Assembly: GCA_018831195.1 (NCBI GenBank) | Contig: JAHJDP010000004.1 | Coordinates: 1-53,775 of the forward strand | DNA: 53,775 bases | Source: Candidatus Eisenbacteria bacterium | Lineage (GTDB): Bacteria; Eisenbacteria; RBG-16-71-46; CAIMUX01; JAHJDP01 | Direction: 5' to 3' | In this document: positions 24,940 through 34,360 of the stretch, piece by piece | How the letters are laid out: every line of letters starts with the position of its first letter | How positions within the stretch are numbered: the first letter of the stretch is position 1 | The notes under the pieces: generated by a model | What the model was told of the DNA's origin: nothing | What the model saw: only the letters and a program-made list of their open reading frames with translations | The model's database searches: none | Program-made: the position numbers and the translations under genes

Positions 24940-27900
24940 GTGGGGGCGAAGATGGCGGACATCGATCAGGATTCCCGGCCGGGCTCACGGCCGGGCGCCG
25001 AGCAGCGATCCTGGAATGAGATTTTAAAGCAAACCTATCGACGGGCGCTCGGCCGCGCCGGGGCCGAATCGTCGCTCCTGGCTCTTGCTTGGGTCGCCCC
25101 CTTCTGGCTCCTGCTGCTCGCCCTGGGAATGCTGATGCCGGCATCCCCTCTTTCGGCTTGGATTTTTGCCGGATTAGCTTTGGCCGCGGGCCTGGGCGGT
25201 ATTATCTGGGGGCTTCGCCGTTATCTCCGCCGCCGTAGCGATCTGGAGACATTCGGCGCCTGGCTTGAACAAAGGGCCGATCTCTTTGATAACGAATTCA
25301 TCAATGCCCTCCGTCTCGAATTGAATCCCCTGGAAGGAGACCCGCTGGCCCGCCATCTGATCGGGAGGGTTATCGCGCGGGCGCGGAAGATCCATCACGA
25401 TCTGCCGATACCGAAGCTTTATCAAACCACCTCCTTGCGCCGTCCCGGCCTGATCGCGGCGGCGGCGGGCCTCATCGCGCTGCTGCTCTTCGTCCTGTCA
25501 CCGGTGGCCTTCCGCGATTCCCTCACGGCGCTGACCACCCCCGCTTCGATTCAGCCGCCCCTGGTGCTGATGACGGTGGCGCCGGGGGATATATCTCTCG
25601 ACCGGGGATCTTCCTTGGATGTGACCGCATCGGTGGAATCGACTGAAAAGATCGAAGCGGCGCATCTGTTGGTGAAGGGGGCGGATGGCGTTTGGCGTTC
25701 CTACCCGATGACGCCCACGGATGCACTCGATGGATCGGGGCGGCCGGCGGGTTCAGCCGACGCGGTCCCGGGCAGGCTCCGCAAGGATTTTTCGTATCAT
25801 TTCGCCGATCTCCAGGCAGGCCTGACCTATCTTGTCGCGACGGAGAGCGACCGGAGCCGGCCTTATCAGGTCACCCTGCGCGAACCCCTGCGCGCGCTGG
25901 GGTACCGCAAGATACTGGAATGGCCCTCTTATACAAAACTGCCCCGTCAATCCGAGGTGGCTTCTCATGGCGATTTCTCGGCCCTATTGGGAACGCGGGC
26001 AACGCTGCAGATCACCGCGTCGCGGCCGGGGGCGGAAGGAGCGGTGATTTGGAATTCCGGCGATCGGCAGGTTCTGCGCTCCTCCGGCGGCGAGTTGGAG
26101 GGCGGGTGGATCGTCGCAAAGGCCGATACCTACCGTGTCTCCCTCCGCGACACCCTCGGGGGCGCCTGGCGTTCAGAGCCCTTCGTGGTCAGCCTGCTGG
26201 ATGATCTTCCTCCCGTTTTGAGGGTCTTGTCACCGACCGGTGATCTCAACGTTCCCACCGACATGCAAGTTATTCTCGATGTGGAGTGTGTTGACGACTA
26301 CGGCCTGGGCGAGTTGGTTCTCATCTACAGCCGGGCGTGGGAGCCGCCGCAACGCCTGTCCCTCGGGTTGTGGGAATCGGCCCGCGAAGCCCGCATCACC
26401 TATCCGTGGGATTTGGAGGACTTGGGATTGCTGCCGGGAACGGAGGTTTCTTTCTTCTTCGAACTCTCCGACAACGACGCCGTCCTCGGGCCGAAGATCA
26501 CCCGCAGCGCCATGTTTACGATTCGCTTCCCGTCGCTGGCTGAAATGTATACCCAGCTGGAGGAAGAACAGGAACAGGATATATTCGACCTTGGTGAAAT
26601 GCTTGATGTACAAGAGAAGCTCCAGGATGACCTTGAAGAGATATCGAGAGAGCTGAAGAAGGAGACGGAGCTTTCCTGGGAGAAGCAGCAGGAAATCCAG
26701 GAATTTTTACAAGACCAGAAAAATCTGGGTGAGAGGCTTGAAGAGGTTGCGCAATCTTTGAATCAGTCTCTGGAGCAAATGGAACAGCAATCCCTCTTCA
26801 CACCGGAGATGGCGAGTAAACTCCAGCAAATTCGCGAATTGGTCAACGAGATCCAGAGTGAAGAATTTCACGAGTATATGAACGCCATGCAAGAGGCGAT
26901 GAACAACCTCAGCCGGCGGGATCTTGAGCAGGCGATGGAGGATTTCAAGTTTTCGCAGCAAGATCTGCAGAAGGGTCTGGACCGGACTCTGGAGCTTCTC
27001 AAACGGTTGATGGCCGAGGAGAAACTGGGGCGTCTGCAGCAAGAGGTCGAGAAATTGGCCATGGAGCAGAAGGCGCTGAATGAACAGCTGGCGGAGGCAT
27101 CCGGCGAAAAGACCGACGAGATGAAAGAAGAGGCGGCGGACAAGGCGGCTTCCGAATCCGAGGAGGGCGAGAAGACACAAGCAGCGGCCGAGTCGGATAA
27201 AGAAGCGGAATCGAATGAATCAACCGATTCAGATAAATCGGCGGAGCAGGAGAATTCGGAGAGTCAGGATTCCGAAAGCGCTTCAAGCAAGATGTCTGAA
27301 GCCGACCGGCAGGCCCTGCAGGAAGAGCAGAAGCGAATCGAGGAAGAAACAAAACGTCTCGAGAAGCAGCTCGAAGAACTCAGTAAAATGAGTGAGGAGT
27401 CATTGAAGCAATTGGCCGAGCAGATGAAGGAACTCCAGCGCAAGAACCTCCTCGATCAGGCGCAGCAGAATATGCAGCAATCCCAGCAGTCGATGTCCCA
27501 GGGAAAACCGAAAGACTCGCTGCGCTTCGGGCGCAAAGCCCAGCAGAATCTTGCGATGATGTCCCAGCAGCTGCAGTCGGCGAAGGAAGCGATGGAGAAG
27601 GACAACAATACCGAAATCACCCGGAAGCTTTTCGCCATCGCTAACAATCTTGTCTTTGTTTCACAAACCCAGGAAGGGCTTGTCTTGGAAGAGAGCCGCT
27701 ATTCAACCGATCAGTTGGCGGTGGAACAACAGGCCCTGCTTGAAGAGACCCGCACGAATCTCGATTCGCTATTTGCCGTGGGTCGTGAAACGCCGGTCAT
27801 CAGCATGGAACAGGCCCGTCTCATGGGCGAGGCGCTCCGCAAAATGGATCAATCGGTCCGCCATTTCGAAAGGGGCAGCCGCCAGCCGGCCAATGTTTTC

Positions 27901-28536
27901 GCCATGGAGTCCCGCGAGGCGATAGACAGCGCCATAGCGGGTCTTTTGCAAACCTGCAGCGGGATGTCCAAGTCCTCCTGCTCCAACCCGAACTCCCAAT
28001 GTCAAAACAAGCTCCAAGGCTTGGGCGCCCAGCAGAGCCGTCTTAATCAGGATTCGCAATCCCTCATGGGGCAATCGATGAGCCCCCGCCTGACGCCCGC
28101 ACAAGGGGATCAGATGAAGAAGCTCGCGGCGCGTCAGGAGATGATTCGGAGAGGGCTTGAGGATGTGAATCAACAGATGGGGGATCAAAGAAATGTCCTC
28201 GGACGGCTCGACGATCTCGCAGAGGAAATGAAAGAGATCGCCGAAGAGATGCGCCAGCGGGGCGTTGATGAGAAGATTCTGAAACGCCAGGAGAAGATCC
28301 TCAGCCGCCTGCTGACCGCGCAGCGCAGCCTCCGAAAGCAGGATGAACGGGAAGAGAGAATCAGCAAACCGGGCGGGAATAGCGCGGATCGTTCACAACC
28401 GCAACCTTTGCCGCAGCAAACAACGCGGCGGGAGGCCTTGATGCGGGGTATCCTCCGCGGCGGGCAGGATCCGATCCCCGCCGAGTACCGGCGGCTCGTC
28501 GAGGAGTACTGGAAAGCCTTAATGTCAAACCCATGA
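24940..28536 (+). CDS. DUF4175 family membrane protein with very long coiled-coil region
   Basis: The product has 1198 residues (GTG 24940; ATG 24952 is equally plausible). Two helices lie at about residues 44-93 and a third at about 167-190 (GLIAAAAGLIALLLFVLSPVAF). A periplasmic Ig-like region runs to about 530 (VMTVAPGDISLDRGSSLDV, LLDDLPPVLRVLSPTGDLNVP). From about 540 to 1150 almost everything is Glu/Gln/Lys/Ser-rich heptad sequence (LEEEQEQDIFDLGEMLDVQEKLQDDL cut), i.e. rod-like coiled coil, with a short Cys-containing segment SKSSCSNPNSQCQNK near 1010. This is the DUF4175 arrangement. It probably spans the periplasm as a structural or stress-linked rod; this is inference. The stop overlaps the next start by ATGA. 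Confidence 0.85.
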   Translation: MGAKMADIDQDSRPGSRPGAEQRSWNEILKQTYRRALGRAGAESSLLALAWVAPFWLLLLALGMLMPASPLSAWIFAGLALAAGLGGIIWGLRRYLRRRSDLETFGAWLEQRADLFDNEFINALRLELNPLEGDPLARHLIGRVIARARKIHHDLPIPKLYQTTSLRRPGLIAAAAGLIALLLFVLSPVAFRDSLTALTTPASIQPPLVLMTVAPGDISLDRGSSLDVTASVESTEKIEAAHLLVKGADGVWRSYPMTPTDALDGSGRPAGSADAVPGRLRKDFSYHFADLQAGLTYLVATESDRSRPYQVTLREPLRALGYRKILEWPSYTKLPRQSEVASHGDFSALLGTRATLQITASRPGAEGAVIWNSGDRQVLRSSGGELEGGWIVAKADTYRVSLRDTLGGAWRSEPFVVSLLDDLPPVLRVLSPTGDLNVPTDMQVILDVECVDDYGLGELVLIYSRAWEPPQRLSLGLWESAREARITYPWDLEDLGLLPGTEVSFFFELSDNDAVLGPKITRSAMFTIRFPSLAEMYTQLEEEQEQDIFDLGEMLDVQEKLQDDLEEISRELKKETELSWEKQQEIQEFLQDQKNLGERLEEVAQSLNQSLEQMEQQSLFTPEMASKLQQIRELVNEIQSEEFHEYMNAMQEAMNNLSRRDLEQAMEDFKFSQQDLQKGLDRTLELLKRLMAEEKLGRLQQEVEKLAMEQKALNEQLAEASGEKTDEMKEEAADKAASESEEGEKTQAAAESDKEAESNESTDSDKSAEQENSESQDSESASSKMSEADRQALQEEQKRIEEETKRLEKQLEELSKMSEESLKQLAEQMKELQRKNLLDQAQQNMQQSQQSMSQGKPKDSLRFGRKAQQNLAMMSQQLQSAKEAMEKDNNTEITRKLFAIANNLVFVSQTQEGLVLEESRYSTDQLAVEQQALLEETRTNLDSLFAVGRETPVISMEQARLMGEALRKMDQSVRHFERGSRQPANVFAMESREAIDSAIAGLLQTCSGMSKSSCSNPNSQCQNKLQGLGAQQSRLNQDSQSLMGQSMSPRLTPAQGDQMKKLAARQEMIRRGLEDVNQQMGDQRNVLGRLDDLAEEMKEIAEEMRQRGVDEKILKRQEKILSRLLTAQRSLRKQDEREERISKPGGNSADRSQPQPLPQQTTRREALMRGILRGGQDPIPAEYRRLVEEYWKALMSNP

Positions 28537-30233
28537 GAGAATCAACATATACAATAGTATTTGCTGCAGTTCTCGCCGTCGCGGGGGCGATGCTTCCTTC
28601 CTGCAATCTCTTTGCGCAGGATTCCCCGCCGCCGAACGGGCAGCTGAAGAATCCGCCGGTGAAACAAGAAGCGGTTCAAAACCGCCCGAGACCGGTTGTG
28701 TCGCTCGATCTCCGTATCCGGCAGGCGCAGCTCTACCTTCGGAAGGGCCAGACCGATCAAGCCCTTGAGATTTTAGAGGAGCTGCGTACAACACATCCTC
28801 ACGATTCCCGCGTCATCCGGGGCTATGGGGACATTCTGGAATCATTGAATCGATTTGATGAAGCGGCGGCCCTCTATGAGGGTGAGGTTCGGGCGGGCAA
28901 CAATCCGGCCCTTTATCTGCTCGATCTGGCCTCCTGTTATCAGCGGATGGGCCGCGCGCAGTCGGTGTTGAACACCGTCTTCCGTTATCTCGATCTCTAT
29001 CCGGCCAGGACGCGATGGGCGCAGGACATGGTGGAGGGTTTGGTCCGGCGCAATGAAATGGGGCCGGAGGAACTCGCTTATCTTGAAGGAGAGGCGCGCA
29101 GCCGCAGGAATCCGGCGATTCTCCGTCTGGCGGCGAACGCCTATGTCTACGCGGAGAATCACACCCGCGCGATTGAACTGCTGCGGGAGGCGGACATTGA
29201 GGGCAAGGCCGGCGGCCGGACGCTCTTTCCCCTGGTGGAGGTTTTACAAAACCGGAATAAACCCGACCTCGCTTTGGCGGTGATCGATGACGTTTTAGCC
29301 ATGAAGCCGGTGGCCGGTGTTGAAGAAGAGGTCCGCCTGGCTCAGGCGCGGCTGCTCGTCGATCTCATGCGGTTGGAAGAAGCGGTAGAGGCTTACAAAG
29401 CGATGGCGGAAAGGTTTCCGAAGGGGCAGATGTCGCATCGCGCTCTCATGGAGGCGGCGCAGATCCTTCGGGACCGGCTGGGCGATCCCGGCCGGGCCCG
29501 GGAGGTTTATCAATCCCTGGTCACAAATCTGGAATCGATCCCCCTGACCCCGGCGACAGAACGTCTGCTCGATGAATCGCGTTTGGGGTTGGGCGAGTGC
29601 GCCATGTGGGAGGGGGCCTGGGCCGACGCCGAGTCGACCTTCACCGCCATCCTCGAGAGCTCTTCAGCGAAGGAGTCAAGGGAGGAGGCGGCTTTTATGA
29701 TCGGTGAGCGGCGTCTCTTCAGCGGCGATTTCCCGGGGGCTGAAGAGGCCTATTATGTTGTTCCCGATTCTTTTCCCGGCGGGTTATGGGTCAATGATGC
29801 GCTGCAGAGGATTCTCTTTCTGCAGGGGAATGCCCTCGTCTACCCTGAGGAGCTTTCCGGGGTGGTGAGGGTTATTTATGAGCGGCGCCGGTCTCGGCCT
29901 GAGGTGGCCCTGGCCGAGGCTTCCCGGATGCTGGCTGGGGGGCTCAGCGAGGAACTGGTCGATGATCTCCTCTACGAGAAAATCCTCTGTCTCATCGATC
30001 TGGAAGGTTGGGATGAAGCCGTGACGGCCGTAAAGAGCTGGCCCGATACATTGAGTCAGAGCCCGTTGGGTCCACGGGCGCTGGCGGCCGTGGCGAAGGG
30101 ACTCACGGGGCAGGAGGACCGCTTCGATGAAGGTGTGGAGCTCTATGAAGAATTGCTCTTCAGATTTCCGCAAAGTCTTGAAAGCCGCCGGGTCCGCCCC
30201 CAATTACCGGAACTCCGCAGCCGCGCTTCTTGA
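28533..30233 (+). CDS. Exported tetratricopeptide-repeat protein
   Basis: This encodes 566 residues, with ATG overlapping the DUF4175 stop (ATGA), so translation is coupled. A signal peptide (IVFAAVLAVAGAMLPSCNLFAQ) contains a possible lipobox, MLPSC. Then helix pairs of TPR type run through the chain: RIRQAQLYLRKGQTDQALEIL, VIRGYGDILESLNRFDEAAALY, LYLLDLASCYQRMGRAQSVLN and, near the end, ALAAVAKGLTGQEDRFDEGVELY cut. TPR scaffolds bind partner proteins; here the obvious partners are the products of the neighbouring DUF4159, DUF4175 and AsnB-like genes. Confidence 0.85.
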   Translation: MRESTYTIVFAAVLAVAGAMLPSCNLFAQDSPPPNGQLKNPPVKQEAVQNRPRPVVSLDLRIRQAQLYLRKGQTDQALEILEELRTTHPHDSRVIRGYGDILESLNRFDEAAALYEGEVRAGNNPALYLLDLASCYQRMGRAQSVLNTVFRYLDLYPARTRWAQDMVEGLVRRNEMGPEELAYLEGEARSRRNPAILRLAANAYVYAENHTRAIELLREADIEGKAGGRTLFPLVEVLQNRNKPDLALAVIDDVLAMKPVAGVEEEVRLAQARLLVDLMRLEEAVEAYKAMAERFPKGQMSHRALMEAAQILRDRLGDPGRAREVYQSLVTNLESIPLTPATERLLDESRLGLGECAMWEGAWADAESTFTAILESSSAKESREEAAFMIGERRLFSGDFPGAEEAYYVVPDSFPGGLWVNDALQRILFLQGNALVYPEELSGVVRVIYERRRSRPEVALAEASRMLAGGLSEELVDDLLYEKILCLIDLEGWDEAVTAVKSWPDTLSQSPLGPRALAAVAKGLTGQEDRFDEGVELYEELLFRFPQSLESRRVRPQLPELRSRAS

Positions 30234-30270
30234 TCCGGCCCTGATGCCGGGGAGAGGGATAGAAGAGAAG

Positions 30271-31548
30271 ATGAGACGCACCACCCTGACGACACTTATC
30301 ATCTGCTGTCTTATAATATTCAGTCTCACGGGGCTCACGCCGCCGCTTCAAGCCCGCTATCTCATCCCGATGGATCTTTCACAAATCGATCACCTGAAAG
30401 CGTATGGTGTCGCCTACCGGTGTTTGGAACGGGGACAAGAGGTTGAATGGCTGCTCAATTATCGTGGGGGTTCCTTCTTGATCGAGGAGACCGAAACGAA
30501 TCGGCGGGACCTGCTGGTGGAGGGGGTCGGTTTTGAGCCCTGTTCGGGATCCCAGGCCGCTCAGATCTACGCCACAATTGAAGAGAATAACATGGAGTTG
30601 GTTCTGCTTGAGAAGGCTCCCAAAGTCGCCGTCTATATCCCACCCATCGCCGAGCCATGGGATGATGCCGTGACCCTCGCTCTGACCTACGCCAAGATCC
30701 CCTATGACCAGATCTGGGATGAGGAGGTCCTCTCCGGCAAGTTGAGCCGCTACGACTGGCTCCATCTCCATCATGAGGATTTCACCGGCCAATATGGGAA
30801 ATTTTACTCCGCTTATCACACGGCGAAATGGTACAGGGATCGACAGACACTCTATGAAGAGAGGGCTCTGGCCGCTGGATATCCAAAGGTATGGCAACAC
30901 AAGCATGCCGTGGCGGCGGCGATAAAGCAGTACATCGCACAAGGCGGTTTCCTCTTCGCGATGTGTTCAGCCTGCGACACTTTTGATATCGCCCTTGCCG
31001 CCGGGAATGTCGATATCGTCGACCGCGTCTATGATGGAGACGCCCCCGACCCGGGATGCCAGTCCAAACTCGATTTCTCCCGGGGCCTCATTTTCGAGAA
31101 TTTTCTGCTCGAAATGAATCCCATGGTCTATGAGTACTCCAATATCGATATGAGTGACTATTCAGCCCTCCGGGGACCCCAAGCCGATTATTTCACCCTC
31201 TTTGATTTCTCGGCGAAGGAAGACCCGGTTCCGACCATGTTGACGCAGTGCCATGTCAATGTGATCAATGGATTTATGGGCCAAACGACGAATTTCAACC
31301 GGAAGTGTCTCAAACCCTCCGGAATCATTCTGGCCGAGGTTGAGGGAACCGATGAGGTTCGCTATGTCCACGGGAATTACGGCCAAGGGACCGTGACCTT
31401 CTATGGAGGGCACGATCCGGAGGATTATCAGCATAAAGTTGGAGACCCCCCGACCCGCCTCGATCTACATAAAGATTCGCCGGGCTATCGATTAATCCTC
31501 AACAACATCCTCTTTCCTGCCGCTCAGAAGAAGGAGAGGAAAACTTAA
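30271..31548 (+). CDS. 'Asparagine synthetase B-like' exported protein (family name misleading)
   Basis: The protein has about 425 residues from ATG 30271, with AGAAGAGAAG upstream; the longer 30127 frame overlaps the TPR gene. The N-terminus is a signal peptide (LIICCLIIFSLTGLTPPLQA). Conserved blocks are RYLIPMDLSQIDHLKAYG, VEWLLNYRGGSF, PWDDAVTLALTYAKIPYD, YDWLHLHHEDFTGQYGKFY and FAMCSACDTFDIALA. These match a family in Bacteroidota that databases often label asparagine synthetase B, but no N-terminal glutaminase cysteine, PP-loop or synthetase domain is present, and it is exported. A glutamine-amidotransferase-like fold is possible. It closes the DUF4159/DUF4175/TPR cluster; the true role is unknown. 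Confidence 0.8.
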   Translation: MRRTTLTTLIICCLIIFSLTGLTPPLQARYLIPMDLSQIDHLKAYGVAYRCLERGQEVEWLLNYRGGSFLIEETETNRRDLLVEGVGFEPCSGSQAAQIYATIEENNMELVLLEKAPKVAVYIPPIAEPWDDAVTLALTYAKIPYDQIWDEEVLSGKLSRYDWLHLHHEDFTGQYGKFYSAYHTAKWYRDRQTLYEERALAAGYPKVWQHKHAVAAAIKQYIAQGGFLFAMCSACDTFDIALAAGNVDIVDRVYDGDAPDPGCQSKLDFSRGLIFENFLLEMNPMVYEYSNIDMSDYSALRGPQADYFTLFDFSAKEDPVPTMLTQCHVNVINGFMGQTTNFNRKCLKPSGIILAEVEGTDEVRYVHGNYGQGTVTFYGGHDPEDYQHKVGDPPTRLDLHKDSPGYRLILNNILFPAAQKKERKT

Positions 31549-31572
31549 ATCGGGAGCCGAGAGGCTTACGGC

Positions 31573-31603
31573 TTGACATCCGCCCGGCCGGTCCCGATAG
31601 AAT
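31573..31603 (+). promoter_or_regulatory. Sigma-70-type promoter for the zinc-ribbon/HAD/NnrD unit
   Basis: A perfect TTGACA at 31573-31578 is followed by GATAGA at a 17-base spacing or TAGAAT at 19. It is the first promoter-like sequence after the AsnB-like gene and lies 111 bases upstream of the small zinc-ribbon gene. Confidence 0.45.
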
Positions 31604-31713
31604 GTGTCAGAATCTCAATTTTTACCCGTGTCCCTGCCTTTGACGGCAAAGGCTGGTGGGAGGTGAGGTTCTGGGGTGGTGGTGGATAGCTGTGTTGTGA
31701 GGTGGAGGTGGTT

Positions 31714-31905
31714 ATGGACCGGGGTTTCCCAGAATGCAAGAAGTGTCATAACGGGGTCCTGCTTCCCTTGTCGGACTACGGTCGCGATGGAGCGCCGATC
31801 GAGTACAAGGCTTGGGTATGTTCCAATCCCGAATGCGGCTTCAACATTCGGATCGACAACGGCGAAATCTCTTTCGGGCGAACACTGACTCAATCCTCCA
31901 AGTAG
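31714..31905 (+). CDS. Small zinc-ribbon protein
   Basis: This encodes 63 residues from ATG 31714, with GGAGG five bases before. Two cysteine pairs, ECKKCHNG and WVCSNPECGF, about 30 residues apart, form a zinc ribbon. The rest is short beta strands (YKAWVCSNPECGFNIRI). Such proteins bind nucleic acid or another protein, or simply serve as a structural ribbon; nothing here tells which. It lies 65 bases ahead of the HAD gene, in the same direction. Confidence 0.7.
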   Translation: MDRGFPECKKCHNGVLLPLSDYGRDGAPIEYKAWVCSNPECGFNIRIDNGEISFGRTLTQSSK

Positions 31906-31970
31906 TCCCATAATGGAAAATCCGTAACAGGGTATTCCTTCTCCAATGGGTAGGAGAGCAATCCTTCTCA

Positions 31971-32660
31971 ATGATTCGTGCCGTACTCTTCGATTTGGAT
32001 AATACGCTCACTGACTTCATGAAGATGAAGGAGGAGTCTATCCTTGCGGGGGTTCAGGGCATGATCGACATGGGACTGGAGATGGCCCCCAAAGAGGCGC
32101 GCCGGCGGATTTACGATATCTACGATCTCAAAGGGATCGAGTATCAAAAGGTTTTTGATCAGTTTCTGAAAGAGACATACGGAAGCGTTCCCCCGGAACT
32201 CCTGGCCGCCGGTATCGTCAATTACCGCAGAGCGCGGGATTCCTATCTCATCCTCTATCCGCATGTCGATCTCACATTAATGTCTCTTCTGCGCCGCAAT
32301 ATCCGGCTTGCCGTGATCTCCGATGCCCCCTCCCTGCAGGCCTGGCAGCGGTTGCATCATCTCAAGCTGCATCATGTCTTCGAAACCGTCGTGACCTTTG
32401 AAACAACCGGTGAGTACAAACCCTCACCTCAACCCTTTCAGAAGGCGCTCGATCATTTTGGATTGGAGCCGCCCGAGGTTCTTATGGTGGGTGATTGGCC
32501 TGAGAGGGATATGGTGGGAGCGGCCCGGCTCGGTATCCGCACCATCTTCGCGCGCTATGGCGATACCAAAGGGGTGGTTCATTCCGGAGCGGACTACGAG
32601 ATCGATGACATTATTCAATTATTGGATATTATCGACAAGATCAACGCCTCCGTGACCTAG
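31971..32660 (+). CDS. HAD-superfamily hydrolase (phosphatase-like)
   Basis: The protein has 229 residues. Motif I is FDLDNTLTD (Asp 8 as nucleophile, Asp 10 as acid/base), motif II is the VISDAPS strand, the motif III lysine is in GEYKPSPQPF and motif IV is MVGDWPERDM. The helical cap between motifs I and II places it in the HAD-IA group, which removes phosphate from small metabolites. The substrate cannot be read from sequence. Its neighbours (metabolite repair, class II aldolase) allow a housekeeping or damage-control role, but this is a guess. Confidence 0.9.
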   Translation: MIRAVLFDLDNTLTDFMKMKEESILAGVQGMIDMGLEMAPKEARRRIYDIYDLKGIEYQKVFDQFLKETYGSVPPELLAAGIVNYRRARDSYLILYPHVDLTLMSLLRRNIRLAVISDAPSLQAWQRLHHLKLHHVFETVVTFETTGEYKPSPQPFQKALDHFGLEPPEVLMVGDWPERDMVGAARLGIRTIFARYGDTKGVVHSGADYEIDDIIQLLDIIDKINASVT

Positions 32661-32737
32661 GACGAGGCGGCTCCAAAGAACGAAGTGGTCTTCTCTGCGG
32701 AACAGGCGCGGAACAAGAGTCTGGGGAGGTGAGGAGC

Positions 32738-34360
32738 GTGCGAGTCGTTACCCCGGAACAGATGCGGGCTCTCGATCAGCATACGATTCAAAACGGCGTT
32801 CCCGGACCCCGGCTCATGGAAAGGGCCGGATGGGGCCTGGCGCTGGCCTTGTGGCGACATATCGACCGCTTCGGAGCGCGGCCCGTTCTCATCCTATGCG
32901 GACCCGGTAATAATGGCGGCGACGGCTTTGTCTTGGCTCGATTGCTCTGGAAGAGAGGGCTTCGCCCCGATGTCGTTCTCGTGGGTGCCCGCGAGACTGT
33001 GCGCGGTGACGCCCGCCAGGCGCTGGCCCGATTGATGGCGGTGGGTTGCAGCGTCAGGATCTGTTCTGAGGCCCGTGATCTGGAACCCCTCGTCCGCTGG
33101 TGGGGCGCCCGAACGGGGGCGGTCGTTGTCGATGCCCTACTGGGAACGGGGACCCAGGGAGCTCCGCGGGGTCTCATCGCCGAGGCGATCAAGGTCATTC
33201 ACGAGATCGTCCACCGGGCTGGTGCTCTCGTTGTGGCCGTCGATGTGCCGACCGGCGTCGATACCCTCACCGGCGCCGTCTCCGGGGAGGCGATCTCGGC
33301 TGATCTCACCGTGACAATGGCAAACCCCAAAACGGGATTTTTCTTTTACCCCGGCCGAAACCATATCGGACGGGTTGTTGTCGTCGATATTGGGGTTAAA
33401 GAACCCAGGCCAGAAGCGCTGCCGCTCGATCTGAGCGCCTTGACGGCCCCGGAAGCGGCCCTGTTGGTGCCCAGACGCCGCCACGACGCCCATAAGGGCG
33501 ATCTGGGGCGCGTTATTGTGCTGGGGGGATCCCCGGGCCTGACAGGCGCCGTGGCGCTGGCAGCAGAAGCCTCGGTCGCGGCTGGGGCCGGTCTCGTCAC
33601 CGTCGGCGTTCCCGCAGGGCTCCATTCGATTTTTGAATCCAAACTCACCGAGCCGATGAGCATCCCCCTGGCCGAGACCGACGGACATTATCTCGCCGTC
33701 GAGGGGATGGGGACGATTCTTAAGAGAGAGCCGGGGTGGGATGTGGCCGCCTTTGGACCCGGTTTGGGGCGTTATCCCGAGGCCCACCGCGTCGCCGCCG
33801 ATTTTTATACCCATTTCCCCGGGCCTTTGGTCGTCGACGCCGACGGTTTAAATGCCCTCGGCGAGGGGGAGTGGCCGCCCCGATCCGGTCCTCCGGCGAT
33901 CCTCACTCCACACCCTGGCGAGATGAGCCGCCTCCTGGGGATCCCGATCCCCGATGTGATCTCTCATCCGATGGAAATAGCACAGGCCTGCGCCCGGGAT
34001 CGCAAGGCCGTTGTCATTCTGAAGGGAGGCCCGACCCTCGTCGCCTCCCCGGACGGCGCGGTGAGTTTTAATCCGACAGGGAATCCCGGAATGGCCACGG
34101 GGGGCTCAGGAGATGTCCTGACGGGGATTTTGGCAGGGCTATTGGCGCAGGGTCTTCCGCCCTGGGATGCCGCCAGACTGGGTGTTTATCTCCATGGTCT
34201 GGCGGGTGACATCGCCGCGATGGAAAAGGGCTGGCATTCAATGAAGGCCGGTGATATCACGCGGTGCTTAAGCAAGGCTTTCAGCCATGTGGATCAGCCG
34301 ATGACCGATTTTGAGGAAAGTCTCGTCATGGACCGTATCGATGAGGCGGCGTCGTTATGA
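32738..34360 (+). CDS. nnrD: Bifunctional NAD(P)H-hydrate repair enzyme (epimerase + dehydratase)
   Basis: The product has about 540 residues. The GTG at 32738 is chosen because GGGGAGG lies eight bases before it; GTG 32729 is three codons longer. Residues about 1-215 are the YjeF_N/NnrE epimerase (LCGPGNNGGDGFVLARLL, VVDALLGTGTQGAPRG, VAVDVPTGVDTLTG), and about 225-510 the ADP/ATP-dependent dehydratase NnrD (DAHKGDLGRVIVLGGSPGLTGA, LTPHPGEMSRLL, NPGMATGGSGDVLTG). Together they convert both epimers of damaged hydrated NADH/NADPH back to active cofactor. The ATGA overlap with the aldolase gene indicates coupled translation. Confidence 0.95.
   Translation: MRVVTPEQMRALDQHTIQNGVPGPRLMERAGWGLALALWRHIDRFGARPVLILCGPGNNGGDGFVLARLLWKRGLRPDVVLVGARETVRGDARQALARLMAVGCSVRICSEARDLEPLVRWWGARTGAVVVDALLGTGTQGAPRGLIAEAIKVIHEIVHRAGALVVAVDVPTGVDTLTGAVSGEAISADLTVTMANPKTGFFFYPGRNHIGRVVVVDIGVKEPRPEALPLDLSALTAPEAALLVPRRRHDAHKGDLGRVIVLGGSPGLTGAVALAAEASVAAGAGLVTVGVPAGLHSIFESKLTEPMSIPLAETDGHYLAVEGMGTILKREPGWDVAAFGPGLGRYPEAHRVAADFYTHFPGPLVVDADGLNALGEGEWPPRSGPPAILTPHPGEMSRLLGIPIPDVISHPMEIAQACARDRKAVVILKGGPTLVASPDGAVSFNPTGNPGMATGGSGDVLTGILAGLLAQGLPPWDAARLGVYLHGLAGDIAAMEKGWHSMKAGDITRCLSKAFSHVDQPMTDFEESLVMDRIDEAASL

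Noticed and set aside
30127-30270. Longer start for the AsnB-like gene overlapping the TPR gene
   Set aside because: The extension has no ribosome site, overlaps the TPR coding sequence and places the signal peptide internally.
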